Source of the DNA: Candidatus Poribacteria bacterium
Lineage (GTDB): Bacteria > Poribacteria > WGA-4E > WGA-3G
Direction: 5' to 3'
Assembly: GCA_009841255.1 (NCBI GenBank)
Contig: VXMD01000055.1
Coordinates: 1 to 64,000, forward strand
DNA length: 64,000 bases
Positions 43,896 through 53,573 of this stretch are shown piece after piece (the first letter of the stretch is position 1; each line of letters begins with the position of its first letter). A program made the position numbers and the translations under genes. The notes beneath the pieces are model-generated. The model was not told where the DNA came from, ran no database searches, and saw nothing but the letters and a program-made list of their open reading frames with translations.

Positions 43896-45038
43896 CTACA
43901 CTGAAAACGGATGAATCTGTTCAAAATTCCCACCGACAATATGCGTCGGGTCCACACCCATCCACTGCTCAAGGAGCGTTCCGTAAATACCCCGGAAGTC
44001 GATAGTGTGCTCCAGGTCCTCGCCGTGTACCCAACGGGACGGATCGAGAGACGGATATTCCGAGTAGAGTCCGCCCTTCACCTTATCACCGATGATGAAC
44101 GCACCACCGCCGGTGCCATGGTCAGTGCCGCTGGCGTTATCTCGGATACGTCTGCCGAATTCCGTGAAGACGTACATAACGATCTCCTCGGAGGCGTTCT
44201 GTGCCCGTAGATCCGTGAAGAACGCTTGAATGGCTTCCGTGAGTTCTGTCAGTAGTCGTGGGTGCGTCGGGACCTCGTTGGCGTGGTTATCGTAACCGCC
44301 GTGCTGCGTGTAGAAAACGCGTGTACCGAGATTGGCGAGGTGGACCCGTGCGACATCCCGTAGGCTCTTTGCGATCGAACTTTGTGGATATTCCACTTCG
44401 GATTTATACAGTGCCGGTGCCTTCTTGAGTTCATCAGCACCTTTAATTACATCTAATCCGGTTTGGCTGAGGTAGTCCATCACGATACCAGTGCCAACCG
44501 TGCTACTGTACATCCCTTTGAATATCTCAAGTGCTTTTGTCCGGTGTGCTTCATCGCCAATGCTGGTCATCAATCCGTAGTTATCCAAATCACCAACAGA
44601 GGTGACCGGAATCCCAGAGAGCGCACAGGCGCGCGGAAGTCCTTGTCCGAAACTGACACCTGTTAAGACGTTATGGCTCTGCGGATCGAGTTCACGGACG
44701 AGTCTGCCGACCCAACCTTCATCACCGATTTTCAACGGTTCGCAGGTATGCCAGATATCCATTGCCCGAAAATGTGAACGGTTTGAATCGGGATAGCCGA
44801 TTCCTTGCACAACGGCGACCTCCCCAGCGTCAAACATCGCTTTCAGTGGCGCAGCCTGCGGGTGCCAGCCTAACTTGTCGTCTACCTCTGACGGTAGCAC
44901 GTCTTCAGTTTTAATGCCGACAACCGGACGGGAATCGTGATAAATCCCGCTTGTGTAGGGGATGAGTGTGTTCATGAAGTCGTTGCCGCCTGACAGTTGC
45001 ACAACGACAAGAACCGGGTCTTTCTTGATCGTACTCAT
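43896..45038 (-). CDS. DUF1501 family protein
   Basis: 380 residues from ATG 45038 (GGAGACATCGAC upstream; the earlier start at 45071 is rejected). Matches the DUF1501 pattern, an alkaline-phosphatase-like fold: VVVQLSGGNDFMNTLIPY near the N-terminus, GIGYPDSNRSHFRAMDIW in the middle and VYVFTEFGRRIRDNASGTDHGTGGGAF near the C-terminus. It lacks the twin-arginine signal that many members have. DUF1501 proteins are nearly always encoded beside a DUF1800 protein, as here. Their activity is unknown; a sulfatase- or phosphatase-like role is only a fold-based suggestion. Confidence 0.9.
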   Translation of the reverse strand: MSTIKKDPVLVVVQLSGGNDFMNTLIPYTSGIYHDSRPVVGIKTEDVLPSEVDDKLGWHPQAAPLKAMFDAGEVAVVQGIGYPDSNRSHFRAMDIWHTCEPLKIGDEGWVGRLVRELDPQSHNVLTGVSFGQGLPRACALSGIPVTSVGDLDNYGLMTSIGDEAHRTKALEIFKGMYSSTVGTGIVMDYLSQTGLDVIKGADELKKAPALYKSEVEYPQSSIAKSLRDVARVHLANLGTRVFYTQHGGYDNHANEVPTHPRLLTELTEAIQAFFTDLRAQNASEEIVMYVFTEFGRRIRDNASGTDHGTGGGAFIIGDKVKGGLYSEYPSLDPSRWVHGEDLEHTIDFRGIYGTLLEQWMGVDPTHIVGGNFEQIHPFSV

Positions 45039-45091
45039 GTCGATGTCTCCTATGTTTGCAACCACGGTCACGTGACCAGAATTACAAACGA

Positions 45092-46477
45092 TTAGCCAAG
45101 TTGATACTCTCTTGAAGCCACGATTAACTGGAGCATACTCACGACTCGCGCTGCGTTCTCCTCCGCAGCGTCATCATCTCCGAGGTTGAGTTCACCGTCC
45201 ACTTCCGCAAATTGGGTGAGATACTCACGAGTGGTATCCCCTATCGTCAGCGGTCCTGTGAATTCAAGGCATTTGTTCACAAACGCTTCGGGCGAGAGTG
45301 AACCCCCGTTGTTTTTCAGGCGTGTGATGATGTCCTGAATTCCGGGTTTCGATGCGTCGCTGACTTCACTAACCGCAAAGTTGACGCGAGCGGTCAGCAG
45401 ACCACCATCGATCCACTCTTTACCGGTATGCCAGCCTTCTACGGTCGGTGGATCCATGAGTTTCTGTCCCATCAATTGCGTGGCATTGGCATATTGTCCC
45501 ATTCCGGGTTGCGGCCCCTGGAAGGTACCCACCAGTTTCACGATCCCCATGACAAGTTCCGTCGGACTTTTGACCTTCTTGAATTGGGCTTCTTTGAAGA
45601 AGTCGGAATTGAAAAGGACACCGAGGACGTGAGAGATATGCCCATCGGATGCCATGAATGCGTCTGCGAGTGTCTCAATCGCATCTGGATCCTGCGGCGG
45701 CGTCACGTTCCACGACGGCACCTGTGGCTCATCTGCGACAAAGAAATTATAGAGGTGTCTGGAGACGAATCTGGCACACGCGGGTTGCTCGACGATGATG
45801 TCAATGATGTCCTCACCGTTGAGGTTTCCAGTATGCCCGAGGAAGGTTTTCTCGCAGTCGTCGTGTTCCGCTTCATCGAACAAAAAAGGTGGTGTGTAGT
45901 AACCGTGCGGATACAATGGAATCGGCTGCCCGAATGTCCAACCTGTAAAAGCGAGCGCACAGCTCTTTATGTCGTCTTCACTGTAGTTGCCTACCCCTAA
46001 TGAGAAAAGTTCGAGGAGTTCCCTCCCGTAATTTTCGTTGGGTTCACCCTTGCGATTTTCGTTATTGTCGAGCCAGAAGATCATCGCTGGATCTTTGGAG
46101 AGTTCGAGGAGAATGTCCCGCATCTTGCCCATACCGACACGCCGAAGCATATCAATCTGGTTTGAGGACGCGAGGATATGTTGATTCTTGCCTAACCCCG
46201 TTGCAAAGACATGGTGCCAGAAGAGCGCCATCTTCTCTTGAAGCGGACATCTACTATTCAGCATCCGATAGATCCAAATGCCGACATAAGCCCCTTCACC
46301 GCCGAAGTAGCGTTCTAAAATATCTTCATCAATGGAGGTCCCGCGTTCAGGATGGACGAGATCGTCAACAACGTTCTCGTAGCCTTTTTCGACGTAGGCT
46401 TCCAGTTCGGTGCGGGTTGTTCCAAACCCTGCGCGGCGCATGAGGTGCGCCATTAACGCAACATCGTTCGTTGACAT
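45092..46477 (-). CDS. DUF1800 family protein
   Basis: 461 residues from ATG 46477 (GGAGGTGAAC upstream). The N-terminal HLMRRAGFGTTRTELEAY and WHHVFATGL, YGRELLELFSLG, FTGW and VKSPTELVMGIVKLVG are the conserved blocks of DUF1800. The family occurs with DUF1501 in Planctomycetes, Poribacteria and others, and its biochemical role is not known. It is the first gene of the DUF1800-DUF1501-NHL transcript; a promoter lies 120 nt upstream. Confidence 0.9.
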   Translation of the reverse strand: MSTNDVALMAHLMRRAGFGTTRTELEAYVEKGYENVVDDLVHPERGTSIDEDILERYFGGEGAYVGIWIYRMLNSRCPLQEKMALFWHHVFATGLGKNQHILASSNQIDMLRRVGMGKMRDILLELSKDPAMIFWLDNNENRKGEPNENYGRELLELFSLGVGNYSEDDIKSCALAFTGWTFGQPIPLYPHGYYTPPFLFDEAEHDDCEKTFLGHTGNLNGEDIIDIIVEQPACARFVSRHLYNFFVADEPQVPSWNVTPPQDPDAIETLADAFMASDGHISHVLGVLFNSDFFKEAQFKKVKSPTELVMGIVKLVGTFQGPQPGMGQYANATQLMGQKLMDPPTVEGWHTGKEWIDGGLLTARVNFAVSEVSDASKPGIQDIITRLKNNGGSLSPEAFVNKCLEFTGPLTIGDTTREYLTQFAEVDGELNLGDDDAAEENAARVVSMLQLIVASREYQLG

Positions 46478-46595
46478 GTTCACCTCCGATACGTTCATCG
46501 TGAGGAGGTCCCTCACATTAGTAACTTTCGATGGAATACCGTTCTGATGTTCGGTTTCAGTAGGACTGGAGAAACCGCGATAAGAATGCCTATAT

Positions 46596-46623
46596 CTTAT
46601 AATTAAAGCGAAAAAAATGTCAA
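46596..46623 (-). promoter_or_regulatory. Sigma-70-type promoter for DUF1800 operon
   Basis: On the minus strand TTGACA (46623-46618) and TATAAG (46601-46596) with a 16-nt AT-rich spacer, about 120 nt before ATG 46477. Confidence 0.6.
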
Positions 46624-46641
46624 GTTTTTTGTTTCTTCAAC

Positions 46642-46753
46642 CGTAGGGATCTGTTTCCCTGTAGAAGGAATCTCCGAATTGCGACTGCCACATACGGTAG
46701 GTGCGGTTTTCTAACCGCACCGATCCTGTAGGAGAGATCTCTGAATCCCGACT
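46642..46753. repeat. Cluster of REP-like palindromes
   Basis: Three related palindromes follow each other: GTAGAAGGAATCTCCGAATT, GTAGGTGCGGTTTTCTAACC (ending CGCACC) and GTAGGAGAGATCTCTGAATC. They fill most of the divergent intergenic region between the DUF1800 and LamG genes, together with a degenerate AACTGATAACCGAAAACCG stretch. Confidence 0.7.
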
Positions 46754-46790
46754 CGTAACTGATAACCGAAAACCGAAAACTGATAACTAA

Positions 46791-46850
46791 TTTTTACATT
46801 TTTTTCAGATTATGCACAATTCCCATTCTAAAATTGTGTCTTTAATAATA
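46791..46850 (+). promoter_or_regulatory. Conserved promoter-like element, copy 1 (LamG3-LamG4)
   Basis: ATTATGCAC (46809-46817), 18 nt, then GTGTCTTTAATAAT (46836-46849), preceded by TTTTTACATT. Conservation continues into the leader (CTCTTAGGTCGAACACACG). Other copies: 48801, 53447, 56826 and 62181. Confidence 0.65.
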
Positions 46851-46918
46851 AAAGGGACTCTCTTACTAAGTACTCTTAGGTCGAACACACGTTTTTTAGA
46901 CGAAAAAGGAGATAAAAA

Positions 46919-47800
46919 ATGATACACCGACATATCCTGACCTGCTTCTTTTTGCTTACACTAATTCCGCTAAGTGCCAAAGCATTTCCACCCGCTTCAC
47001 CCGCCGGAGGCAACTATCTAACCCTTGATGGCATGGACGACTACGCCGTTTTGGACTTTAAGACCTTCGGTGTCCTCTTGCCGAAAGGCACAGAGGAATT
47101 CACTGTGGAAGCCTGGGTCTATCCGACTACACCGCCTGCCGGGAATATATATGCCATGATTCTCAGCCAACAGGTGGAGATGCAAGTCGGCAACGATAAC
47201 GGGGAACGAGATCACTTGAAACAACATATCAATTGGCAGACGGGTGATTTATTCCTATTCATTAAAACGCATATTATGGTTGGAGGAATTCACCCCGCTA
47301 CGAAAGGGAGGGTAGTAGCACTTTCCCCGAACCGGTGGCATCACATCGCATATCAGTCAGATGGAAGAGCGCAAGCAAACATTGTTAACGATTTCGCGAT
47401 GGTAAGGGAATGGCCGATAGGATGGCCGATCGCACACGATCTCTCACACTTCGAGCATCCAAAGGATTTTACACTTGGCGGGTTTGGAGAGAAAATTAAG
47501 TTGCCTCACGGTGATCACTTTCGGGGACCCTTTGCGGGATATATTGATGAGGTCCGCATCTCGACGGTGGCTCGTTATGATGTCAGCAAAGACGGATTTA
47601 CGCCAAGTCATAAATTCAAAAAAGACCGGCACACACTCGCGTTGTGGCATTTTGATGAACCGGGTGGAAGACGGAACTTCTCAGATGCATCGGGCAATAA
47701 ACATCATTTGGTCGGCGAAGGTGGAGCGAGGACCAGCATTCCACTCGCAGTCGAACCGCACGGAAAACTCACCACAACATGGGGACGACTCAAGCAATGA
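46919..47800 (+). CDS. Secreted LamG-domain protein 3
   Basis: 293 residues: signal peptide (ILTCFFLLTLIPLSAKA), then a LamG/concanavalin-like fold starting GNYLTLDGMDDYAVLDFKTF and ending ALWHFDEPGGRRNFSDASGN, with the internal AYIDEVRIS strand. Tail: GKLTTTWGRLKQ. AAAAAGGAG precedes ATG 46919. Tandem duplicate of the next gene (about 70% identical by eye), more divergent between residues 80 and 150. Likely a glycan- or surface-binding protein, transcribed from the conserved element upstream. Confidence 0.85.
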   Translation: MIHRHILTCFFLLTLIPLSAKAFPPASPAGGNYLTLDGMDDYAVLDFKTFGVLLPKGTEEFTVEAWVYPTTPPAGNIYAMILSQQVEMQVGNDNGERDHLKQHINWQTGDLFLFIKTHIMVGGIHPATKGRVVALSPNRWHHIAYQSDGRAQANIVNDFAMVREWPIGWPIAHDLSHFEHPKDFTLGGFGEKIKLPHGDHFRGPFAGYIDEVRISTVARYDVSKDGFTPSHKFKKDRHTLALWHFDEPGGRRNFSDASGNKHHLVGEGGARTSIPLAVEPHGKLTTTWGRLKQ

Positions 47801-47867
47801 AGACATGCACCACGCTTTACAATGAAACTCGCAGATTTTTCTTTTTGCACGAAAAAGGAGATAAAAG

Positions 47868-48743
47868 ATGGGACACCGACAAATTCTGATATGCTTCTTT
47901 TTACTCACATTAGTTCCGCTGAGTGCTAAAGCCTTTCCACCCGCTTCACCGGCAGGTGGAAACTATTTAGTTCTCGATGGCGTGGACGACTACGCCGTTT
48001 TAGACTTTAAAACCTTTGGTGTCCTCTTGCCGAAAGGCATAGACGAATTCACCGTTGAAGCGTGGGTCTATCCGACCACGCCGCTTGACAAGGATACCTA
48101 CGCAGCAGTTCTTAGCCAACAGGTGCAGATAAATGTCGTAAATGGTGATCAAGAGGGATGGGAAGACGACAAGAAGCGTATTGATTGGCAAAAGGGAGAT
48201 TTAATTTTAATGCTTCGAGCGCACCTTGATATTGGGGGAGGGGGCGCTGTGACACCGTTCCGTCCGGTAGCACTCCCCCCGAACCAATGGCATCACATCG
48301 CTTATCAGGCGAAAGGAAGAGAGACAGCAACTATCGTTAACGATTTTGTACACATCTTACCGCAAAGCACAACGCTCGCACATGATCTCTCAGAATTCAA
48401 GCGTCCAAAGGATTTTACACTTGGCGGATTTGGAAAGAAAATTGAGTTTCATCCCGGTTACTTTTGGGGTTCTTTTGCAGGATATATTGATGAAGTTCGC
48501 ATCTCAACGACTGCTCGTTACAATGTGGGCAAAGACGGGTTTACGCCGCGTAATAAATTTAAAAAAGACAAGGAGACACTCGCGTTGTGGCATTTTGATG
48601 AACCCGGTGGAAGACAGATATTCTCAGACGCATCGGGCAATTCACATCATCTGGTGGGTGAAAATGGGGCGAGGACCAGCATTCCACTCGCAGTCGAAGT
48701 CAAAGGCAAACTCGCGACGACATGGGGACGACTCAAGCAATGA
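47868..48743 (+). CDS. Secreted LamG-domain protein 4
   Basis: 291 residues, duplicate of LamG protein 3: signal peptide ILICFFLLTLVPLSAKA, then GNYLVLDGVDDYAVLDFKTF and LAGYIDEVRIS-like strand; C-terminal GKLATTWGRLKQ. Even the 20 nt before the start (AAAAAGGAGATAAAA) are duplicated, but the promoter element is not, so both genes depend on the element at 46791. Divergence is concentrated in surface loops (residues 75-140), as expected if ligands differ. Confidence 0.85.
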   Translation: MGHRQILICFFLLTLVPLSAKAFPPASPAGGNYLVLDGVDDYAVLDFKTFGVLLPKGIDEFTVEAWVYPTTPLDKDTYAAVLSQQVQINVVNGDQEGWEDDKKRIDWQKGDLILMLRAHLDIGGGGAVTPFRPVALPPNQWHHIAYQAKGRETATIVNDFVHILPQSTTLAHDLSEFKRPKDFTLGGFGKKIEFHPGYFWGSFAGYIDEVRISTTARYNVGKDGFTPRNKFKKDKETLALWHFDEPGGRQIFSDASGNSHHLVGENGARTSIPLAVEVKGKLATTWGRLKQ

Positions 48744-48750
48744 ATCCCTT

Positions 48751-48776
48751 GTAGGAGGGATCTCCGAATCCCGATG
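48751..48776. repeat. REP-like palindrome
   Basis: GTAGGAGGGATCTCCGAATC followed by CCGATGC, a member of the family at 31470 and 46671-46753, directly after LamG protein 4. Confidence 0.7.
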
Positions 48777-48800
48777 CTTAACTGAAAATTGATAACTAAT

Positions 48801-48857
48801 TTTCACATTTCTTGAAAATATGCACAATCTCCATCCGAAAAATGTGTCTTTAATAAT
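48801..48857 (+). promoter_or_regulatory. Conserved promoter-like element, copy 2 (WD40 gene)
   Basis: ATATGCAC (48818-48825), 18 nt, GTGTCTTTAATAAT (48844-48857). The following leader AGGTCTCTTTCTGAACGCTC is nearly identical to copy 3. Confidence 0.65.
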
Positions 48858-48982
48858 AGAAGAGGTCTCTTTCTGAACGCTCTTAGATCGAAGATACGTT
48901 TTTTACACCAAAAAGAAAATAAGGAAAGGAGACGGCGTTCCCTCCCCTAAATAAATTCGAGGATTTCCACGCCGAAGATTTG

Positions 48983-51019
48983 ATGAAAAGCACAATTGTT
49001 AATCGAAAAAGCTTGGTAGTGATTTTAGGTGTTGTGTTGATAAGCGTTGGCGCGCAGGGCATTAGTTATAGTCAAACTGCGGACGAATACCCCCCGTCAT
49101 CACGTATCCATCTACTCAGTGACGGAATTAAAGCATCCCTTGCGTGGCCAGGAGGAGGAATAATAGTTTATTCTACAAGAAATCGAAGAACTGATTCTGT
49201 CGATTCAGTCCGCAACTCCAAATGGCAGAGGCGGGATGATTCAACGAGCCCCTGGGTTGATGTTCCTGACTCAGAAAGAGCTACCGGATTATACGGCTAT
49301 GTGGTAACGCTTTCCGGTGAATACAGATGGGTTGGCGAGATTAAAGTGGAGGGTGTATGGGGAAAATACAGCAGCAGGAATATTCTTCAGCTCACGCCAG
49401 AAGGAACAGGGACGAGCATTCCAGCAGAAGCAGAGGGTATCCCGAGCGAACGACACAAGTTGGCACTTGAGGGACATACACATTATGTCCTTGCCGTAGC
49501 GTTCTCCCCTGATGGTCGCACCTTAGCGAGTGGGAGTCGGAACGGAAAGATCCGGTTGTGGGATACCGACACCGGCGAACACAAGCTGACGCTTGAAGGG
49601 CATACAGATGGTGTCACTTGCTTAGCATTCTCCCCAGATGGTCACACGCTGGCGAGTGGGAGTTGGGACGATACGATTCGGTTGTGGGACGCAAAAACCG
49701 GGCAACACCTACAGACACTCGAGGAGCATACAGATGGTGTCCGTTCTGTAGTGTTCTCCCCCGATGGGCTCACCTTAGCGAGTGGCGGTTACGACAATAT
49801 ACTTCGGTTGTGGGATGCTGAAACCGGGCAACACAAGCCGGCGCTTGAGGGGCATACGGATTATATCCGTTCCGTAGTGTTCTCTCCCGATGGGCTCATG
49901 CTGGCGAGTGGGAGTTATGACCGGACGATTCGGTTGTGGGATACCGACACCGGCGAACACAAGCTGACTCTTGAGGGACATACGGATGGTGTCCTTTCCG
50001 TAGCGTTCTCTCCTGACGGTCGCACCTTAGCGAGTGGGAGTTATGACCGGACGATTCGATTGTGGGATGTGGAAACCGAGCAACACCTGCAGACACTTGA
50101 GGGGCACACGAGTAATGTCTTGTCTGTAGCGTTCTCTCCTGATGGAAGCACACTGGCGAGTGGGGGTGAGGACAATACATTTCTGTTGTATGATGATACG
50201 GTTCGATTGTGGGATGCGAAAACCGGGCAATACCTGCAGACGCTTAGAGGGCACACGGATGGTGTCACTTCCGTGGCCTTCTCCCGGGATGGCCGTACGC
50301 TGGCGAGTGGGAGTTATGACAATACGATTCAAGTGTGGGAACTGGCACCCGCCATGCCCACTGTCGAACCATCTCAACCCGATACGCCCGTCAGTGAACC
50401 CGTCCAACTCGCAGGCGATCTCAACGCCGATGGTGTCGTCAATATCCAGGATCTCGTCCTCGTTGCGTCTCAGTTCGGTCAAACTGGGCAGCATGCAGCA
50501 GACATCAATGAAGATGGTATGGTCAACATTCAAGACCTGGTCTTGGTGGCAGGGGCGTTCGATACGACTGCGTCGGCACCCGCTGTACATCCACAAGTCG
50601 TTGAGACGCTCACCGCAGGAGAGGTCCAAGGGTGGTTGCGCCGTGCAAAGCAATTTGAACATAAAGACACAACGGTTGCCAGAGGGATTGAGGTGTTGAA
50701 AGATCTCTTGGCACTTCTGACCCCAGCAGAAACCGTCCTGTTGCACAACTACCCGAATCCGTTCAATCCAGAAACATGGATCCCCTACCAGTTAAAAACA
50801 CCGGCAGAAGTTCGCATCGCGATTCACGATCCGCGTGGCGTTCTGGTGCGTGAACTGTCACTCGGGTATCAAGTAGCGGGTCGGTATACCTCGCGCGCCC
50901 GTGCAGCGTATTGGGATGGCCGGAATACAGTCGGTGAACCAGTCGCCAGTGGTCTGTATTTTTATACACTTACCGCCGGGGATTTCTCAGCGACGCGCCG
51001 GATGGTGATTTTGAAGTAG
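48983..51019 (+). CDS. Secreted WD40 propeller-dockerin protein with FlgD/T9SS-like C-terminus
   Basis: 678 residues. Signal peptide (VVILGVVLISVGAQGISYS); an Ig-like or mixed domain (about 35-150); seven WD40 blades of 42 residues (about 157-460), each with GHTDGVxSVAFSPDGxTLAS and IRLWD; blade six has an insert FLLYDD; a dockerin-like pair of calcium loops (DLNADGVVNIQDLVLVA and DINEDGMVNIQDLVLVA); and a C-terminal beta domain with LLHNYPNPFNPETWIPYQL and ending ATRRMVILK, which resembles type IX secretion/FlgD-like sorting modules. It probably reaches the surface by that route. ATG 48983 is preferred to the adjacent TTG. Confidence 0.85.
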   Translation: MKSTIVNRKSLVVILGVVLISVGAQGISYSQTADEYPPSSRIHLLSDGIKASLAWPGGGIIVYSTRNRRTDSVDSVRNSKWQRRDDSTSPWVDVPDSERATGLYGYVVTLSGEYRWVGEIKVEGVWGKYSSRNILQLTPEGTGTSIPAEAEGIPSERHKLALEGHTHYVLAVAFSPDGRTLASGSRNGKIRLWDTDTGEHKLTLEGHTDGVTCLAFSPDGHTLASGSWDDTIRLWDAKTGQHLQTLEEHTDGVRSVVFSPDGLTLASGGYDNILRLWDAETGQHKPALEGHTDYIRSVVFSPDGLMLASGSYDRTIRLWDTDTGEHKLTLEGHTDGVLSVAFSPDGRTLASGSYDRTIRLWDVETEQHLQTLEGHTSNVLSVAFSPDGSTLASGGEDNTFLLYDDTVRLWDAKTGQYLQTLRGHTDGVTSVAFSRDGRTLASGSYDNTIQVWELAPAMPTVEPSQPDTPVSEPVQLAGDLNADGVVNIQDLVLVASQFGQTGQHAADINEDGMVNIQDLVLVAGAFDTTASAPAVHPQVVETLTAGEVQGWLRRAKQFEHKDTTVARGIEVLKDLLALLTPAETVLLHNYPNPFNPETWIPYQLKTPAEVRIAIHDPRGVLVRELSLGYQVAGRYTSRARAAYWDGRNTVGEPVASGLYFYTLTAGDFSATRRMVILK

Positions 51020-51052
51020 CGGTGTTATTCACAAAATATGGAGGCACTCTCA

Positions 51053-52155
51053 ATGTCAAGTGTGTTTAATTCTAAAAGAGCCATCGTTATGGGGGGCGTT
51101 GTTCTCCTTTTTTTCCTTATGCAAATAGAATCCTTTGCGGTTCAGGAGTGGAAAGTGATAACGCAGATTCCCACCAAGAGATGGGAATTCTCTACCGCAG
51201 TCGTAGACGATAAGATTTATATCATCGGGGGCAGTCTCTTTGAAAACCATGCGGGTCCCTTTGGACTTTCAACTGTTGAGGTCTATGACACGCAAACCAA
51301 CACATGGCAGCGAGTCGCAGATATGCCAACGCCACGCACGAATGCAAAAGCGGCTGTCGTCAATGGCATGATCTATGTCTTTGGGGGTATAATTCAAAAG
51401 ACAAATTCCTTCAGAATTGGAAAATGGCGGATCACGTAGAGGCATACGATCCACGCACAGATACATGGACCGAAAAAAAGGAGATGCCCATTTCTCGCTT
51501 CTACTTCGGTCTGGGTGTGGTTGCTGGAAAAGTCTATCTCATTGGGGGGACAGCAGGTCTGGGTGAGGGACAGGAACAACGGATGGACCGCGTTGACATT
51601 TATGATCCTGCCACCGATACATGGACGAAGGGTCCCAAAATGCCGACCCGGCGCAATCCTGGGGGTGTGGCGGTTGTCAGCACCCGTATTTATGCCATTG
51701 GCGGAGAAGGATGGCCACTCCCTCAAGCGTGGGGCGCAGATCAGTTTCTGGGGAGTATTGAGGAATATGACCCGATAAACCGTCAATGGGAAAAAAAGAA
51801 GGATATGTTAGCACCCAAAAATTGGTTCTCGAGTGTTGTTGTTGAGGGTGCCATCTATCTGATTGGGGGTTACACACGCGAAGGCGGTTTGCAGGAAGTA
51901 GCAACTGTGAATGTATATCATCCACGGACGGAGACGTGGCGGGAGATTTCAGCATTGCCAAACCCTCTTGGTGCTTTTGATGCAGCGGCGGTCAACGGAA
52001 AGATTTATGTCCTCGGAAGTCTTAGTACAGATGCAGGTGTGCGATTTTCTACAGACGTTCTCGTCTACGATACCGGTTTTCGTGCCGTTGAAGCAACAGG
52101 TAAAATGCTGACACGCTGGAGTGAGCTCAAAGCCGAACTGCAAAATCAACCGTAG
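51053..52155 (+). pseudogene. Secreted Kelch-repeat protein 1, frame broken at a poly-G tract
   Basis: ATG 51053 (GGAGG 8 nt upstream), signal peptide (VVLLFFLMQIESFAV), then Kelch blades with DDKIYIIGGSLF and WQRVADMPTPRTNAKAAVV. The frame ends at 51439 after YVFGG; from 51388 a second frame continues exactly where the first should (YNSKDKFLQNWKMADHVEAY) to 52155. One extra G in the run at 51383-51387 would join them. Tail: GKMLTRWSELKAELQ. Either a contingency-type switch, a real mutation or a sequencing error. Confidence 0.75.
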
Positions 52156-52318
52156 TGCGACGTTGGCATCCAGAACATGCTTCCATCGTCTTGAAAATAC
52201 TTTCTCAATGACTCTTATAAATTCTCTCAAGTTCGTAGAACATGGCTCGTAAACCTCAGTTTGTCCGACACGTTACAACACGACAGACGCTTCTAAAGTA
52301 TTCATGGGGGATGTAGTA

Positions 52319-53314
52319 GTGAAAATAGTAAGACTGTTGGTGTATGCTATAACGAATCTATTGGTGCTGAATGTAAGCGTTTCTCCACTTTTTGCCGAAG
52401 CACCGACAACTCCCAAAATCTTGTTTACCTCCGTCCGTGATCGGAATTACGAAGTTTACATCATGAACGCAGATGGCAGCAATCAGGTGAATCTGACGCG
52501 AAATCCCGCAGATGATTTCCAAGCCATCTGGTCTCCCACCGGCGAACAAATTCTTTTCGTCTCCGATCGTAACGATGGTATTTATGACCTGTATCTGATG
52601 AATCCTGATGGATCCGATATCCGACGCGTCTTCAAGAGAAAAAGAAAAATCAATAGAAGTCATCCAACATGGTCGCCCGACAGCAAACAGATCGCTTATA
52701 AGGGTATAGACTGGAATTGCTCCAAGTCAACGATTTACATTGCGACTTTGGGAGAACAAGACGAGCAGGAGTTCGTCATAGATGGCACTGACCCGGCGTG
52801 GGCACCCGATGGAACGGGAATCGCTTGCAGTATAGAGGAACGCCTTACATTTGTCAATCTCCACACACGGGCGCGAAAACAATTCCTACCTAAGAAAGCG
52901 ATACAGTGGCAACGGCGTCCGTCTTGGTCGACGACAGGTGATAAACTCGTCTTTTCAGGGAACAACCATGCGGTCGTCTTGGATAGGCAGGGACGCAATG
53001 AATGGATGAACAAAAATACAATCTTTATTATCAACCGAGACGGCACGGGTCTCCACCAGCTTGTTGATGAAACGGGTTCGTACGCGTGGTCTCCTGAGTT
53101 GTCGCCGGATGGACAAGAAGTCCTTTATACACAGGGAATTAATGGAGCGCACCAGATTTTCAAAATTGATGTGCGCAGCGGCATTCGGGTTCAGTTGACG
53201 GATAATGTATGGAATTTTGGCGGGGATTGGTTCGATCCTGCGCACGCCTTGCCAGTTTCACTACAACCCCACTTGCTAACTGCGACCTGGGGAGAAGTAA
53301 AAACATCGGAATGA
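52319..53314 (+). CDS. Secreted TolB-like (PD40) beta-propeller protein 3
   Basis: 331 residues from GTG 52319 (GGGGGA upstream; ATG 52304 is less likely since paralogues start MK-x-R). Signal peptide (VYAITNLLVLNVSVSPLFA), PD40 blades KILFTSVRDRNYEVYIMNAD, QAIWSPTGEQILFVSDRND and HPTWSPDSKQIAY. Tail: HLLTATWGEVKTSE. It is a plus-strand paralogue of the two proteins at 33.9-35.9 kb. The gene is 163 nt after the Kelch gene and may depend on its promoter. Confidence 0.85.
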   Translation: MKIVRLLVYAITNLLVLNVSVSPLFAEAPTTPKILFTSVRDRNYEVYIMNADGSNQVNLTRNPADDFQAIWSPTGEQILFVSDRNDGIYDLYLMNPDGSDIRRVFKRKRKINRSHPTWSPDSKQIAYKGIDWNCSKSTIYIATLGEQDEQEFVIDGTDPAWAPDGTGIACSIEERLTFVNLHTRARKQFLPKKAIQWQRRPSWSTTGDKLVFSGNNHAVVLDRQGRNEWMNKNTIFIINRDGTGLHQLVDETGSYAWSPELSPDGQEVLYTQGINGAHQIFKIDVRSGIRVQLTDNVWNFGGDWFDPAHALPVSLQPHLLTATWGEVKTSE

Positions 53315-53364
53315 GATGCGAACATGCTTTCGGAATCTGTGATGCCTACTCTGAGGAGGTTTCA

Positions 53365-53393
53365 TGTAGTATAAACTGTTAGTTTGTGCTACA
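53365..53393. repeat. REP-like palindrome
   Basis: TGTAGTATAAACTGTTAGTT with following TGTGCTACA forms a 12-bp stem with two G-U pairs. It is related to the palindrome at 1848. Confidence 0.6.
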
Positions 53394-53446
53394 GTATCCC
53401 CAACTCACCTTAATTTATGAACTGTTAACCGAAAACAGATGACTAA

Positions 53447-53505
53447 TTTTTACATTTTTCTCAGATTATGCACACTTTCCACCCTAAAAATGTGTCTTTA
53501 AAACA
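53447..53505 (+). promoter_or_regulatory. Conserved promoter-like element, copy 3 (Kelch2-sigma1)
   Basis: ATTATGCAC (53465-53473), 18 nt, GTGTCTTTAAAACAA (53492-53506), after TTTTTACATTTTTCTCAG. The leader TTCTCTTTCTGAACGCTCTT matches copy 2. Kelch protein 2 starts about 70 nt downstream. Confidence 0.65.
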
Positions 53506-53573
53506 ACAAAAGGGGTTCTCTTTCTGAACGCTCTTATGTCAAACTCACGTTATAGACATCTAAGGAGAACATG

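Noticed and set aside
49450-50345. Regular DNA repeats resembling a CRISPR or satellite array
   Set aside because: The period is 126 nt, the frame is open throughout and the units translate into WD40 blades; it is a coding repeat.
50027-50746. 239-codon minus-strand open frame opposite the WD40 gene
   Set aside because: It is an antisense shadow of repeated WD40 blades, and its residues repeat with the same period.
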